DNA from: Stenotrophomonas rhizophila
Lineage (GTDB): Bacteria; Pseudomonadota; Gammaproteobacteria; Xanthomonadales; Xanthomonadaceae
Direction of reading: 5' to 3'
Length of the DNA stretch: 64,000 nt
Assembly: GCF_000661955.1 (NCBI RefSeq)
Contig: NZ_CP007597.1
Coordinates: forward strand, 1,233,605 to 1,297,604
Part shown: positions 1 through 9,372 of the stretch, piece after piece
Numbering within the stretch: position 1 is the first letter of the stretch
Layout: each line of letters starts with the position of its first letter
Translations under genes and position numbers: made by a program
The notes under the pieces: generated by a model
What the model was told of the DNA's origin: nothing
What the model saw: the letters and a program-made list of their open reading frames with translations, nothing else
The model's database searches: none

Positions 1-1
1 T

Positions 2-706
2 GCGCTGGAATGTGCGGCACGCGCGACCCATGACACCCCGGCCGACCAGCACCTGCAGGTACTGCGCCTGCTCATCGATGCAGGAAGCCCGCTGGAACAC
101 CTTGGCGGCGGTGGGCGGACCGCGCTGTACCTGGCCGCTGAATTTGCGCTGGCGTGCGCGCCGGTGCAGATGCTGCTCGACGCCGGTGCGAACCCGGCGG
201 TGCGCGACGGCGGCGGCAACCATATCGTCGTCAACGCGATGATGCCGGAGGTACAGGCGCTGCTGTCTGCGGTGACCGGCTTTCCCATTCCGGTGCAGGC
301 CGAGCCCCGGCCGCCGCAGAAGATGCGGGCCGCCGACTGGCGCGCCGCCCACGCGAAGATCACGGCGGTGTTCGCCGGCCTTGAGGCCGAGGGCATCGTC
401 ACCGCGCAGGACATTGGCCTGACCCAGGACGATGGCTTCGCCGACACCGCCCAGCAGTTCATCGAACGCGGCGGTATGGACGCCGGCCTGGTGGGTCTGT
501 GCTTCTACACCCGCCAGGATCTCAACCGCGCCAAGCGCAGCAGCGATCTCAGCCTGGGCTTCTGGGCCGGGCCGGAGGGCGCCAGCGCCGCCATGGAACA
601 GGTGGGGCGCACGATCGTGGATGCCTTCAGTGCGGCGGGGCTGGCGGTGGACTGGGATGGCTCGGCAGCGCAGCGGCCCACGGTGAACCTGCGCGGCGTG
701 GCGTAA
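2..706 (+). CDS. Ankyrin-repeat protein, 5' end missing
   Basis: The reading frame is already open at the left edge, so the N-terminus lies outside the window; about 234 residues are visible. Two ankyrin-like helices can be read near the start (LRLLIDAG followed by TALYLAAEF, then VQMLLDAGANPAVRDGGGN). The remaining ~150 residues form a non-ankyrin C-terminal domain containing GLEAEGIVTAQDIG and ERGGMDAGLVGLCFY. That domain resembles the one found behind ankyrin repeats in Xanthomonadaceae (possibly DUF6891, from memory). Ankyrin repeats bind proteins; the partner and pathway are unknown. The gene converges on prpR with only 9 bases between the stop codons and no obvious terminator. Confidence 0.7.
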   Translation, partial: ALECAARATHDTPADQHLQVLRLLIDAGSPLEHLGGGGRTALYLAAEFALACAPVQMLLDAGANPAVRDGGGNHIVVNAMMPEVQALLSAVTGFPIPVQAEPRPPQKMRAADWRAAHAKITAVFAGLEAEGIVTAQDIGLTQDDGFADTAQQFIERGGMDAGLVGLCFYTRQDLNRAKRSSDLSLGFWAGPEGASAAMEQVGRTIVDAFSAAGLAVDWDGSAAQRPTVNLRGVA

Positions 707-715
707 GCCGCGTTC

Positions 716-2335
716 TTAGCCGGTGGTGCTGCGCAGCCAGCGCCACAGCGTGGTACGCGACACGCCCAGACGCTGGGCGACCTGCTCACGGTTACCGCCG
801 TGGTCGTCGAGCAGCTGCTGCAGCGTGTCGTTGCCGGGGCGCGCGGCCGCGCGCTGGGCCACGCCACCCGGCACTGCGCCGGCCAAGGCGAGCGGCGCGG
901 TGGGGACCGATGACAGCTCCGGCAGCCAGGCCTGCATCTGCGCAAGCGACAGCTCGCCCCGCCCATGTGGCCAATGGATGCGCAGCCGGTCGACCATGTT
1001 GCGCAGCTCGCGCACGTTGCCTGGCCACGCGTAATCGCACAGCCGCTGCAGCGCCGCGGCGGCGAGCGGTGACGGCGTACCGGCCAGCAGGGTGAAGAAG
1101 TGTTCCAGCAGCAGCGGCACGTCGTCGCGGCGTTCGTGCAGGGTCGGCAACGCGATCCGCAACGCAGCCAGGCGGTAGTAAAGGTCGCGGCGGAAGCGCT
1201 GCGCATCCACCAGCGATTCCAGCGTCTGCAGCGTGGCCGCAACCACGCGCACGTCCACCGGGGTAGGTTCGGTGGCACCCACGCGCAACACTTCGCGCTC
1301 CTCCAGTACCCGCAGCAGCCGTGTCTGTAACGGCAGCGGCAACTCGCCGATCTCGTCCAGGAACAGGGTGCCGCCGTCGGCCGCCTCGACCAGGCCGACA
1401 CGGCCGCCGCGCCGCGCGCCGGTGAAGGCGCCTTCGGTGTAGCCGAACAGCTCCGCTTCCAGCAGCGATTCACTGATGGCCCCGCAGTTGAGCGCGACAA
1501 ACCGCCCGCGCCGGCCACTGCTGCCGTGCAGTTGCCGGGCGACCAGTTCCTTGCCGGTGCCGGTCGCGCCGGTCACCAGTACCGTGCTGTCGTGCGGGGC
1601 ATACAGCGCGATGCGGTCGCGGACCTGCTGCATCGCGGCGCTGTCGCCGAGCAGCGCGTGGTCGGCATCGCGGCGACGGGCCGGCGGACGACGCCGCGGC
1701 GAGGGGGCGCCCACCCGCGCCAGCGTCTGGGTGAGTTCCAGTGCGTGCTCGAACGCCTGGCGCACCGAATCGGCCGAGTACAACAGCACCCCGGGCAGGC
1801 CCACCTGTTCGGCATGGTCGATGGCCATGCCGGTGCCGACGATCACTTCGATGCCGTTGGCGCGCAGGTCGGCGATGCAGTCGCGTGCGTCTTCACGGGT
1901 CACGAAGCGGCGGTGCTCGATGTCCAGCCCGAAGCTGTGCTGGAAGCTGCCGAAGGTGGGCACGTCGGTGGCGTGGGTGACCAGGCCGATCCGGGGCGCG
2001 ATCCGGCGCGCCCGCGCCAGCGCCTCCATCAGGTCGAAGCCGTTGGCCTGGATCGGCACCAGCGGCACCTCCAGCCGGCTGCGCAGGTAGGCCGCGTTGG
2101 AGCCGCCGGCGATGACCACGTCGCAGTGCTCGCGGCGCAGGCGTTGGCCGATCACGTCCACCGCTTCCTCGAAGCCGAGGTTGATCGGCACGATCCGCGC
2201 GCGGCGGTCGAACTCGGGGATCACATCGCCCAGCAGCCCGGTCAGGCGCGACACGCTGACGGTCCAGATCACTGGCAGGCTGCCGGCGTCCGGGTCGGGC
2301 AGGCGGGAACGGTGGCGGGGCAGGCTGATCGACAT
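716..2335 (-). CDS. prpR: Sigma-54-dependent propionate regulator PrpR
   Basis: This 539-residue protein activates the propionate (methylcitrate) genes; in studied relatives it responds to 2-methylcitrate. An N-terminal PrpR_N sensor occupies about residues 20-210. An AAA+ sigma-54 interaction domain follows, with Walker A GATGTGKE (256-263), the sigma-54 contact loop GAFTGA (302-307) and Walker B-like [13 protein letters not shown] Fis-type helix-turn-helix closes the protein ([19 protein letters not shown]). The length is normal for the family. It is divergent from prpB, and the shared gap holds both operator-like GTTTCA repeats and a sigma-54 promoter aimed at prpB. Product identity is secure; the effector is inferred from the family. 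Confidence 0.95.
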   Translation of the reverse strand: MSISLPRHRSRLPDPDAGSLPVIWTVSVSRLTGLLGDVIPEFDRRARIVPINLGFEEAVDVIGQRLRREHCDVVIAGGSNAAYLRSRLEVPLVPIQANGFDLMEALARARRIAPRIGLVTHATDVPTFGSFQHSFGLDIEHRRFVTREDARDCIADLRANGIEVIVGTGMAIDHAEQVGLPGVLLYSADSVRQAFEHALELTQTLARVGAPSPRRRPPARRRDADHALLGDSAAMQQVRDRIALYAPHDSTVLVTGATGTGKELVARQLHGSSGRRGRFVALNCGAISESLLEAELFGYTEGAFTGARRGGRVGLVEAADGGTLFLDEIGELPLPLQTRLLRVLEEREVLRVGATEPTPVDVRVVAATLQTLESLVDAQRFRRDLYYRLAALRIALPTLHERRDDVPLLLEHFFTLLAGTPSPLAAAALQRLCDYAWPGNVRELRNMVDRLRIHWPHGRGELSLAQMQAWLPELSSVPTAPLALAGAVPGGVAQRAAARPGNDTLQQLLDDHGGNREQVAQRLGVSRTTLWRWLRSTTG

Positions 2336-2341
2336 GGCGGC

Positions 2342-2398
2342 GTTTCAATGTTTCAGTTCCATCCATGTTACAGGTGTTTCAATGTTGCACGGTGAAAC
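2342..2398. promoter_or_regulatory. Putative PrpR binding sites
   Basis: Three GTTTCA half sites lie in the prpR-prpB gap. The clearest pair is GTTTCA (2376-2381) facing TGAAAC (2393-2398), an inverted repeat with 11 bases between; single half sites lie at about 2342 and 2350. Similar TTTCA/TGAAA palindromes are PrpR enhancer sites in enterobacteria. They sit roughly 50-100 bp upstream of the sigma-54 promoter, as expected for an enhancer. Confidence 0.6.
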
Positions 2399-2442
2399 GT
2401 GCCTGTTACCGCCCTGTCTCAATCAAATCAGACACTTGGCAC

Positions 2443-2457
2443 TTGGCACGGCCCTTG
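2443..2457 (+). promoter_or_regulatory. Sigma-54 promoter for the prp operon
   Basis: TGGCACG (2443-2449), four bases, then TTGC (2454-2457). GG and GC are separated by exactly 10 bases, matching the -24/-12 consensus almost perfectly. It lies about 40 bp before the prpB start and fits the sigma-54 activator PrpR encoded next door. Confidence 0.88.
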
Positions 2458-2495
2458 CGCCTTCACTCCCGTCAACCACCCTGGAATGCTGCCCG

Positions 2496-3386
2496 ATGAG
2501 CACCCCTGTTTCTTCCGCTGGCGCCCGTTTCCGCGCCGCACTGGCTGCCGAATCGCCCCTGCAGGTGATCGGCGCGATCAACGCCAACCACGCCCTGCTG
2601 GCGCAGCGCGCCGGCTACCGCGCCATCTACCTGTCCGGCGGCGGCGTCGCGGCCGGTTCGCTGGGCCTGCCGGACCTGGGCATCAACACCCTGGAAGACG
2701 TGCTGATCGACGTGCGCCGCATCACCGATGTGTGCGACCTGCCGCTGATGGTGGACATCGACACCGGCTTCGGCCCCAGCGCGTTCAACATCGCGCGCAC
2801 CGTGAAGTCGCTGATCAAGGCCGGCGCCGCCGCCTGCCATATCGAAGACCAGGTCGGCGCCAAGCGCTGCGGTCACCGCCCGGGCAAGGAAATCGTCACC
2901 CAGGGCGAGATGGTCGATCGGGTGAAGGCGGCCGCCGACGCCAAGACCGACCCGGACTTCTTCCTGATCGCGCGCACCGATGCCATCCAGGTGGACGGCG
3001 TGGATGCGGCCATCGAACGTGCCATTGCCTGCGTCGAGGCCGGCGCTGACGGCATCTTCGCCGAGGCCGCCTACGACCTGGCCACCTACCGCCGCTTCGT
3101 CGACGCGGTGAAGGTGCCGGTGTTGGCCAACATCACCGAGTTCGGCAAGACCCCGCTGTTCACCCGCGACGAACTGGCCTCGGCCGGCGTTGCCATCCAG
3201 CTGTTCCCGCTGTCCGCGTTCCGCGCCGCCAACAAGGCCGCCGAGAACGTATATGAGACCATCCGCCGCGACGGCCACCAGCGTAATGTGGTCGATGCGA
3301 TGCAGACGCGCGAAGAGCTGTACGACCGTATCGGCTACCACGCCTTCGAGCAGCAGCTCGATGCGCTGTTCGCCGCCAAGAAGTAA
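2496..3386 (+). CDS. prpB: 2-methylisocitrate lyase
   Basis: PrpB splits 2-methylisocitrate into pyruvate and succinate, the last step of the methylcitrate cycle, in the cytoplasm. The chosen ATG gives 296 residues, the usual PrpB length; an open frame extends 400 bases upstream but crosses the promoter. Isocitrate lyase/PEP mutase superfamily marks include [17 protein letters not shown], the metal-binding VDIDTGFG, and the catalytic loop [10 protein letters not shown] with Cys125. It is the first gene of the operon, about 40 bases downstream of the sigma-54 promoter and 29 bases before prpC. Confidence 0.96.
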   Translation: MSTPVSSAGARFRAALAAESPLQVIGAINANHALLAQRAGYRAIYLSGGGVAAGSLGLPDLGINTLEDVLIDVRRITDVCDLPLMVDIDTGFGPSAFNIARTVKSLIKAGAAACHIEDQVGAKRCGHRPGKEIVTQGEMVDRVKAAADAKTDPDFFLIARTDAIQVDGVDAAIERAIACVEAGADGIFAEAAYDLATYRRFVDAVKVPVLANITEFGKTPLFTRDELASAGVAIQLFPLSAFRAANKAAENVYETIRRDGHQRNVVDAMQTREELYDRIGYHAFEQQLDALFAAKK

Positions 3387-3415
3387 CGTCGCACCACTTG
3401 TTTTCTGGAGGGATC

Positions 3416-4573
3416 ATGAGCGAAGCAACCACCGCGCCCGGCTTCAAGCCGAAGAAATCCGTCGCCCTGTCCGGCACCGCTGCGGGCAACACCGCGCTGT
3501 GCACGGTGGGCCGCAGCGGCAACGACCTGCACTACCGGGGCTACGACATCCTGGACCTGGCCAACACCAGCGAGTTCGAGGAAATCGCCCACCTGCTGGT
3601 GCATGGCAAGCTGCCCACCCGCGCCGAGCTGGTGGCCTACAAGTCCAAGCTGAAATCGCTGCGCGGCATCCCGGCCGCGGTCAAGGCCGCGCTGGAAGAA
3701 CTGCCGCCGTCGGCGCACCCGATGGACGTGATGCGTACCGGCGTGTCCGTGCTGGGCTGCGTGTCGCCGGAAAAGGATGACCACAATCATCCGGGCGCGC
3801 GCGACATCGCCGACAAGCTGATGGCCTGCCTGGGCTCGATGCTGCTGTACTGGTACCACTGGAGCCATAACGGCCGCGCCATCGACGTGGAAACCGACGA
3901 TGACTCCATCGGCGGCCACTTCCTGCACCTGCTGCACGGCGAGAAGCCGCAGGACTCGTGGGTGAAGGCGATGCACACCTCGCTGATCCTGTACGCCGAG
4001 CATGAATTCAATGCGTCCACCTTTGCCTGCCGCGTCATCGCCGGCACCGGCAGCGACATGTACAGCTGCATCACCGGCGGCATCGGCGCGCTGCGGGGTC
4101 CCAAGCACGGCGGCGCCAATGAAGTGGCCTTCGAAGTGCAGAAGCGCTACGACAGCCCGGACGACGCCGAGGCCGACATCAAGGCCCGCGTCGAGCGCAA
4201 GGAAGTGGTGATCGGCTTCGGCCATCCGGTGTACACCGTGAGCGATCCGCGCAACAACATCATCAAGGAAGTGGCGCGCGACCTGTCGGCCGAGCAGCAG
4301 AACGTGAAGATGTTCGACATCGCCGAGCGCCTGGAAACGGTGATGTGGGACATCAAGAAGATGTTCCCGAACCTGGACTGGTTCAGCGCGGTCAGCTACC
4401 ACATGATGGGCGTGCCCACGGCGATGTTCACCCCGCTGTTCGTCATCGCACGCACCTCCGGCTGGAGCGCGCACATCATCGAGCAGCGCATCGACGGCAA
4501 GATCATCCGCCCCAGCGCCAACTACACCGGCCCGGAAGACCAGGCCTTCGTGCCGATCGACCAGCGCAGGTAA
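3416..4573 (+). CDS. prpC: 2-methylcitrate synthase
   Basis: PrpC condenses propionyl-CoA with oxaloacetate to 2-methylcitrate, the entry step of the cycle. The protein has 385 residues, the short citrate-synthase form typical of PrpC. Visible citrate synthase elements include [10 protein letters not shown], the active-site GFGHPVY, and the C-terminal [10 protein letters not shown]. The start is fixed by GGAGG at 3407-3411, five bases before the ATG; the six preceding in-frame codons overlap this ribosome site. It follows prpB by 29 bases and is separated from acnD by 139 bases carrying two hairpins. Confidence 0.96.
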   Translation: MSEATTAPGFKPKKSVALSGTAAGNTALCTVGRSGNDLHYRGYDILDLANTSEFEEIAHLLVHGKLPTRAELVAYKSKLKSLRGIPAAVKAALEELPPSAHPMDVMRTGVSVLGCVSPEKDDHNHPGARDIADKLMACLGSMLLYWYHWSHNGRAIDVETDDDSIGGHFLHLLHGEKPQDSWVKAMHTSLILYAEHEFNASTFACRVIAGTGSDMYSCITGGIGALRGPKHGGANEVAFEVQKRYDSPDDAEADIKARVERKEVVIGFGHPVYTVSDPRNNIIKEVARDLSAEQQNVKMFDIAERLETVMWDIKKMFPNLDWFSAVSYHMMGVPTAMFTPLFVIARTSGWSAHIIEQRIDGKIIRPSANYTGPEDQAFVPIDQRR

Positions 4574-4585
4574 GACAGACGTACC

Positions 4586-4640
4586 GCACCCGTTCGCGGG
4601 TGCCTTGCGGAGCAGGCCGGCGTGATGCCGGTCTACTCCG
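4586..4640. repeat. Two hairpins between prpC and acnD, one a reversed GTAG element
   Basis: A short stem GCACCCG/CGGGTGC (4586-4603) is followed by a longer stem at 4608-4640 with a GTGAT loop and one mismatch. Read on the minus strand the second begins GTAGACCGGC, so it looks like a reversed GTAG/REP unit. Neither has a T-run, so processing or partial attenuation is likelier than full termination. Confidence 0.6.
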
Positions 4641-4712
4641 TTGCGGCGTCGCTACTCCTTCTTCGCCGGTGTCACGACGCCCCGGCCCGCCAACAAGCAG
4701 CTATCGCCAGCC

Positions 4713-7328
4713 ATGAATACTCAGTACCGCAAGAACCTCCCCGGCACCGCGCTGGACTATTTCGATACCCGGGCCGCGGTCGATGCGATCCAGCCAGGTG
4801 CCTATGCCACGCTGCCGTACACCTCGCGCGTGCTGGCTGAAAACCTGGTGCGCCGCTGCGACCCGGCCACCCTGGACGCGTCGTTGCGGCAGCTGATCGA
4901 GCGCCGCCAGGACCTGGACTTCCCGTGGTTCCCCGCGCGCGTGGTGTGCCATGACATCCTGGGCCAGACCGCGCTGGTGGACCTGGCCGGCCTGCGGGAT
5001 GCCATCGCCGATGCCGGTGGCGACCCGGCCCAGATCAACCCGGTGGTGCCGACCCAGCTGATCGTCGATCACTCGCTGGCCGTGGAATTCCCCGGCTTCG
5101 ACAAGGCTGCGTTCGAGAAGAACCGCGCCATCGAGGACCGTCGCAACGAAGACCGGTTCCACTTCATCAACTGGACCAAGAAGGCGTTCAAGAACGTCGA
5201 CGTGATTCCACCGGGCAACGGGATCATGCACCAGATCAACCTGGAGAAGATGTCCCCGGTGGTGCAGGTGTGCGACGGCGTGGCCTTCCCCGATACCTGC
5301 GTGGGTACCGACAGCCACACCCCGCACGTGGACGCGCTGGGCGTGATCGCGATCGGCGTGGGCGGCCTGGAAGCCGAGAGCGTGATGCTCGGCCGCGCCT
5401 CGTGGATGCGCCTGCCCGACATCATCGGCGTGGAACTCACCGGTCGCCCGCAGCCGGGCATCACCTGCACCGACATCGTGCTGGCGCTGACCGAATACCT
5501 GCGCAAGGAGCGCGTGGTGGGGGCGTGGATCGAGTTCTTCGGGGAAGGCGCCACCGCGCTGACCATCGGCGACCGCGCCACCATTTCCAACATGACCCCG
5601 GAGTTCGGCGCCACCGCCGCGATGTTCTCCATTGACCAGCAGACCCTGGACTACCTGCGCCTGACCGGCCGCGAGGAAGCCCAGGTGCAGCTGGTGGAAA
5701 CCTACGCCAAGGCCACCGGGCTGTGGTCGGACGACCTGGCCAACGTGCAGTACGAGCGTGTGCTGCAGTTCGACCTGTCCAGCGTGGTACGCAACATGGC
5801 CGGCCCGTCCAACCCGCACAAGCGCGTGGCCACCAGCGAGCTGGCCGCACGCGGCATCGCCGATGAAGCCAAGCTGGCCTCGGGCAAGCTGGAGCAGGAG
5901 CAGGGGCTGATGCCCGATGGCGCGGTGATCATCGCCGCCATCACCAGCTGCACCAACACCAGCAACCCGCGCAACGTCATCTCCGCCGCCCTGCTGGCGC
6001 GCAACGCCAACCGCGCCGGGCTGGCCCGCAAGCCGTGGGTGAAGAGCTCGCTGGCACCCGGTTCCAAGGCCGTGCAGCTGTACCTGGAAGAGGCCGGCCT
6101 GCTGGGCGACCTGGAACAGATGGGCTTTGGCATCGTGGCCTTCGCCTGCACCACCTGCAACGGCATGAGCGGCGCGCTGGACCCGAAGATCCAGCAGGAA
6201 GTGATCGACCGCGACCTGTACGCCACGGCGGTGTTGTCGGGCAACCGCAACTTCGACGGGCGCATCCATCCGTACGCCAAGCAGGCGTTCCTGGCCTCGC
6301 CGCCGCTGGTGGTGGCCTACGCGATCGCCGGTACCGTGCGGTTCGATATCGAGAAGGACGCCCTGGGCCACGACGCCGATGGCAACCCGATCACGCTGAA
6401 GGACCTGTGGCCCAGCGATGCCGAGATCGATGCGGTGGTCAAGGCCTGCGTCAAGCCGGAGCAGTTCCGCCAGGTCTACGACCCGATGTTCACCTTCAAG
6501 GTGGAGCACGGCGCGCCGATCAGCCCGCTGTATGCGTGGCGCGAGCAGAGCACCTACATCCGCCGCCCGCCGTACTGGGAAGGCGCTCTGGCCGGTGCGC
6601 GCTCGCTCAGTGGCATGCGTCCGCTTGCCGTGCTCGGCGACAACATCACCACCGACCACCTGTCGCCGTCCAACGCGATCATGGCCAGCAGCGCCGCCGG
6701 CGAATACCTGGCCAAGATGGGCCTGCCGGAAGAGGACTTCAATTCCTACGCCACCCACCGCGGCGACCACCTCACCGCGCAGCGCGCCACCTTCGCCAAC
6801 CCGAAGCTGATCAACGAAATGGCCGTGGTCGATGGCCAGGTGACGCAGGGCTCGCTGGCGCGCGTGGAGCCGGACGGGCAGGTCACGCGCATGTGGGAAG
6901 CCATTGAAACCTACATGGCGCGCAAGCAGCCGCTGATCATCATTGCCGGTGCCGACTACGGCCAGGGCAGTTCGCGCGACTGGGCCGCCAAGGGCGTGCG
7001 CCTGGCCGGCGTGGAGGCGATTGCCGCCGAAGGCTTCGAACGCATCCACCGCACCAACCTGATCGGCATGGGCGTGCTGCCGCTGGAGTTCAAGGACGGC
7101 GTGAACCGCAAGACGCTGGGCATCGACGGCACCGAAACCTTCGATGTGATCGGCGAACGCGTGCCGCGTGCCGAGCTGACCCTGGTGATCCACCGCCACA
7201 ACGGTGAACAGCTGAAGGTGCCGGTCACCTGCCGCCTGGACACTGCCGAGGAGGTGTCCATCTACGAGGCCGGTGGCGTGCTGCAGCGCTTCGCCCAGGA
7301 CTTCCTGGAAGCGTCGCAGGTGGCGTGA
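4713..7328 (+). CDS. acnD: 2-methylcitrate dehydratase, Fe-S dependent (AcnD)
   Basis: AcnD is an aconitase-family enzyme that dehydrates 2-methylcitrate to trans-2-methylaconitate, which needs PrpF for isomerisation. From the ATG at 4713 the protein has 871 residues (MNTQYRKNLPGTALDYFD, a typical AcnD opening); the frame is open 24 codons further upstream. The three [4Fe-4S] ligands are visible: Cys413 in TSCTNTSNP, and Cys479 and Cys482 in ACTTCNG. The swivel domain signature GADYGQGSSRDWAAKG lies near the C-terminus. It sits in the order prpC-acnD-x-prpF, the usual AcnD/PrpF neighbourhood. Confidence 0.95.
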   Translation: MNTQYRKNLPGTALDYFDTRAAVDAIQPGAYATLPYTSRVLAENLVRRCDPATLDASLRQLIERRQDLDFPWFPARVVCHDILGQTALVDLAGLRDAIADAGGDPAQINPVVPTQLIVDHSLAVEFPGFDKAAFEKNRAIEDRRNEDRFHFINWTKKAFKNVDVIPPGNGIMHQINLEKMSPVVQVCDGVAFPDTCVGTDSHTPHVDALGVIAIGVGGLEAESVMLGRASWMRLPDIIGVELTGRPQPGITCTDIVLALTEYLRKERVVGAWIEFFGEGATALTIGDRATISNMTPEFGATAAMFSIDQQTLDYLRLTGREEAQVQLVETYAKATGLWSDDLANVQYERVLQFDLSSVVRNMAGPSNPHKRVATSELAARGIADEAKLASGKLEQEQGLMPDGAVIIAAITSCTNTSNPRNVISAALLARNANRAGLARKPWVKSSLAPGSKAVQLYLEEAGLLGDLEQMGFGIVAFACTTCNGMSGALDPKIQQEVIDRDLYATAVLSGNRNFDGRIHPYAKQAFLASPPLVVAYAIAGTVRFDIEKDALGHDADGNPITLKDLWPSDAEIDAVVKACVKPEQFRQVYDPMFTFKVEHGAPISPLYAWREQSTYIRRPPYWEGALAGARSLSGMRPLAVLGDNITTDHLSPSNAIMASSAAGEYLAKMGLPEEDFNSYATHRGDHLTAQRATFANPKLINEMAVVDGQVTQGSLARVEPDGQVTRMWEAIETYMARKQPLIIIAGADYGQGSSRDWAAKGVRLAGVEAIAAEGFERIHRTNLIGMGVLPLEFKDGVNRKTLGIDGTETFDVIGERVPRAELTLVIHRHNGEQLKVPVTCRLDTAEEVSIYEAGGVLQRFAQDFLEASQVA

Positions 7329-7336
7329 GGGCAACA

Positions 7337-7363
7337 CGGGCGCGCACCCGGTGTGCGCGCCCG
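7337..7363 (+). repeat. Strong hairpin between acnD and the next gene
   Basis: CGGGCGCGCAC and GTGCGCGCCCG pair over 11 bases with a 5-base loop, nine bases after the acnD stop. There is no T-run. It could lower expression of the downstream genes or protect the 3' end of the upstream mRNA. Confidence 0.6.
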
Positions 7364-7427
7364 CAGCGTCGGTGGCATGGGGCCACCGATGCGCTGGCAA
7401 GCGATACCAGACAGGACGGTCGGCGAC

Positions 7428-8135
7428 ATGTTCTACACCGTGGCGGGCATCATCAACACCGCGTTCATCCTGCTCAGCCTGGTCGGCGTGTGGGCGCAGC
7501 TGCGCAAGGTCTGGCGGCGCCGTAGCGCGGGCGCGGCCAACGGTGGCGCCACCGACATCCTGTCGCTCAACCAGTTCACGGTCAGTTTCCTGGCCTATCT
7601 GTCGTTCTTCGTCTACGGCTACACCATCCAGCCGTTCAACCACTTCATTGTCTGGCCGCGCCTGCTCGCTTCGGTGCTGGTGCTGCTGATCCTGCGCGAG
7701 ATCTGGACGGACCGTCGCAGCCGCGCGGCCACCACCGGGCTGGCGCTGGCCTGCCTGGCACTGCTGTGTGCGCTGGCCGGGCTGGTTTGGGGGCAGCGCC
7801 ACGTCGACGAAGGGCGGGTACTGGCCTCGGCGATGATCGTGGCCATCACCGCGTTGCTGGCGCAGGGGTATGCGCACCAGATCCTGCTGATCTGGCGCTC
7901 CGGCCGCACCGGTGCGGTATCGCTGCGGATGAGCCAGCTGATCCTGCTGATGGATGTTTCCACGGTCGTCTTCGCCTTCGCGATGGGGCTGCGCCTGGGC
8001 TGGCCGCTGTTGCTGCTGGCCGTGGTCAGCGGCAGCACCAAGCTGGTCATCCTGTGGCTGTTCCGCTGGGAGCAGCGCAGCGCCCTGGCCGCGCACAAAC
8101 GTCATCCTCTTCCCGCGCTGGTCGCCCAGCGCTGA
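7428..8135 (+). CDS. PQ-loop-like membrane protein in the prp operon
   Basis: I recognise no named family with certainty. From the ATG at 7428 (235 residues) there are about seven hydrophobic segments, arranged as two similar halves of about three helices each. Each half carries a PQ-loop-like pattern in which the proline is replaced: GVWAQLRKVWRRR leading to ATDILSLNQFTVSFLAY, and YAHQILLIWRSGRTGAVSL leading to RMSQLILL. PQ-loop/SWEET proteins are small-solute carriers, so transport of an acid or cycle intermediate is possible but unproven. It lies between acnD and prpF with 28 bases to prpF, so it is probably co-transcribed with the methylcitrate genes. The 25 in-frame codons before the chosen ATG lack membrane character. 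Confidence 0.7.
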   Translation: MFYTVAGIINTAFILLSLVGVWAQLRKVWRRRSAGAANGGATDILSLNQFTVSFLAYLSFFVYGYTIQPFNHFIVWPRLLASVLVLLILREIWTDRRSRAATTGLALACLALLCALAGLVWGQRHVDEGRVLASAMIVAITALLAQGYAHQILLIWRSGRTGAVSLRMSQLILLMDVSTVVFAFAMGLRLGWPLLLLAVVSGSTKLVILWLFRWEQRSALAAHKRHPLPALVAQR

Positions 8136-8163
8136 TTTTTCCGAGACTTCCAAGGCATCCGTT

Positions 8164-9354
8164 ATGACCTTCCTCCCCCAGCTCCGCATTCCGGCCACCT
8201 ACCTGCGTGGAGGTACCAGCAAGGGTGTGTTCTTCCGGCTGACCGACCTGCCGGTGGCGGCGCAGGTGCCGGGCCCGGCCCGCGATGCGCTGCTGATGCG
8301 CGTGATCGGCTCGCCCGACCCGTATGGCAAGCACACCGACGGCATGGGCGGTGCCACCTCCAGCACCAGCAAGTGCGTGATCATCGCCGCCGCGTCGGTG
8401 CCCGATCATGACGTGGACTATCTGTATGGCCAGGTCGCCATCGATACCGCGTTCGTGGATTGGAGCGGCAACTGCGGCAACCTCAGCACCGCGGTAGGCC
8501 CGTTTGCGATCAGCAACGGCTTCATCGACCCGGCGCGCATCCCGCACAACGGCATCTGCACCGTGCGGATCTGGCAGGCCAATATCGGCAAGACCATCCT
8601 GGCCCACGTGCCGGTCGTGGATGGCCAGGTGCAGGAGATCGGCGATTTCGAGCTGGACGGGGTGACCTTCCCGGCGGCCGAGATCCAGCTGGAGTTCCTC
8701 GACCCGTCCGATGACGGCGACGGCGAGGGCGGGTCGATGTTCCCGACCGGCAACCTGGTCGACACCCTGGACGTGCCCGGCGTGGGCAGCTTCCAGGTGA
8801 CGATGATCACCGCCGGCATTCCCACCATCTTCCTCAACGCGGCCGACCTGGGGTACACCGGTACCGAACTGCAGCCGGCGATCAACGAGGACAAGGCCGC
8901 ACTGGCCCGCTTCGAGGCGATCCGTGCGCACGGCGCGGTGCGCATGGGCCTGATCGACAGCATCGACCAGGCCGCCACCCGCCAGCACACGCCCAAGGTG
9001 GCGTTCGTCGCCCCGGCGCAGGACTACGTGTCTTCCAGCGGCAAGCAGATCGCCGCGGGGGACATCGACCTGCACGCGCGCGCGCTGTCGATGGGCAAGC
9101 TGCACCACGCGATGATGGGCACGGCGGCGGTTGCGATCGGCACCGCCGCTGCGATCCCCGGCACGCTGGTCAACCGGGCCGCCGGTGGCGGCGAGCGTGA
9201 GGCGGTCACCTTCGGGCATCCGTCCGGCACGCTGCGGGTGGGCGCACAGGCGGCGTTCGTTGACGGGCAGTGGACGGTCACCAAGGCCATCATGAGCCGC
9301 AGTGCACGCGTGCTGATGGAAGGCGCGGTGCGGGTACCCGCCGACACCTTGTAG
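8164..9354 (+). CDS. prpF: 2-methylaconitate cis-trans isomerase
   Basis: PrpF converts the trans-2-methylaconitate made by AcnD into the cis form. The protein has 396 residues, normal for PrpF. Family marks are the N-terminal PATYLRGGTSKGVFF with the conserved lysine, the DYLYGQV region, and DWSGNCGNLSTAVGPFA with the conserved cysteine. The frame is open 70 codons upstream, but that stretch overlaps the preceding gene; the ATG at 8164 gives the canonical N-terminus. It is followed by prpD after 18 bases. Confidence 0.95.
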   Translation: MTFLPQLRIPATYLRGGTSKGVFFRLTDLPVAAQVPGPARDALLMRVIGSPDPYGKHTDGMGGATSSTSKCVIIAAASVPDHDVDYLYGQVAIDTAFVDWSGNCGNLSTAVGPFAISNGFIDPARIPHNGICTVRIWQANIGKTILAHVPVVDGQVQEIGDFELDGVTFPAAEIQLEFLDPSDDGDGEGGSMFPTGNLVDTLDVPGVGSFQVTMITAGIPTIFLNAADLGYTGTELQPAINEDKAALARFEAIRAHGAVRMGLIDSIDQAATRQHTPKVAFVAPAQDYVSSSGKQIAAGDIDLHARALSMGKLHHAMMGTAAVAIGTAAAIPGTLVNRAAGGGEREAVTFGHPSGTLRVGAQAAFVDGQWTVTKAIMSRSARVLMEGAVRVPADTL

Positions 9355-9372
9355 GTTCAACAGGAGATCACG

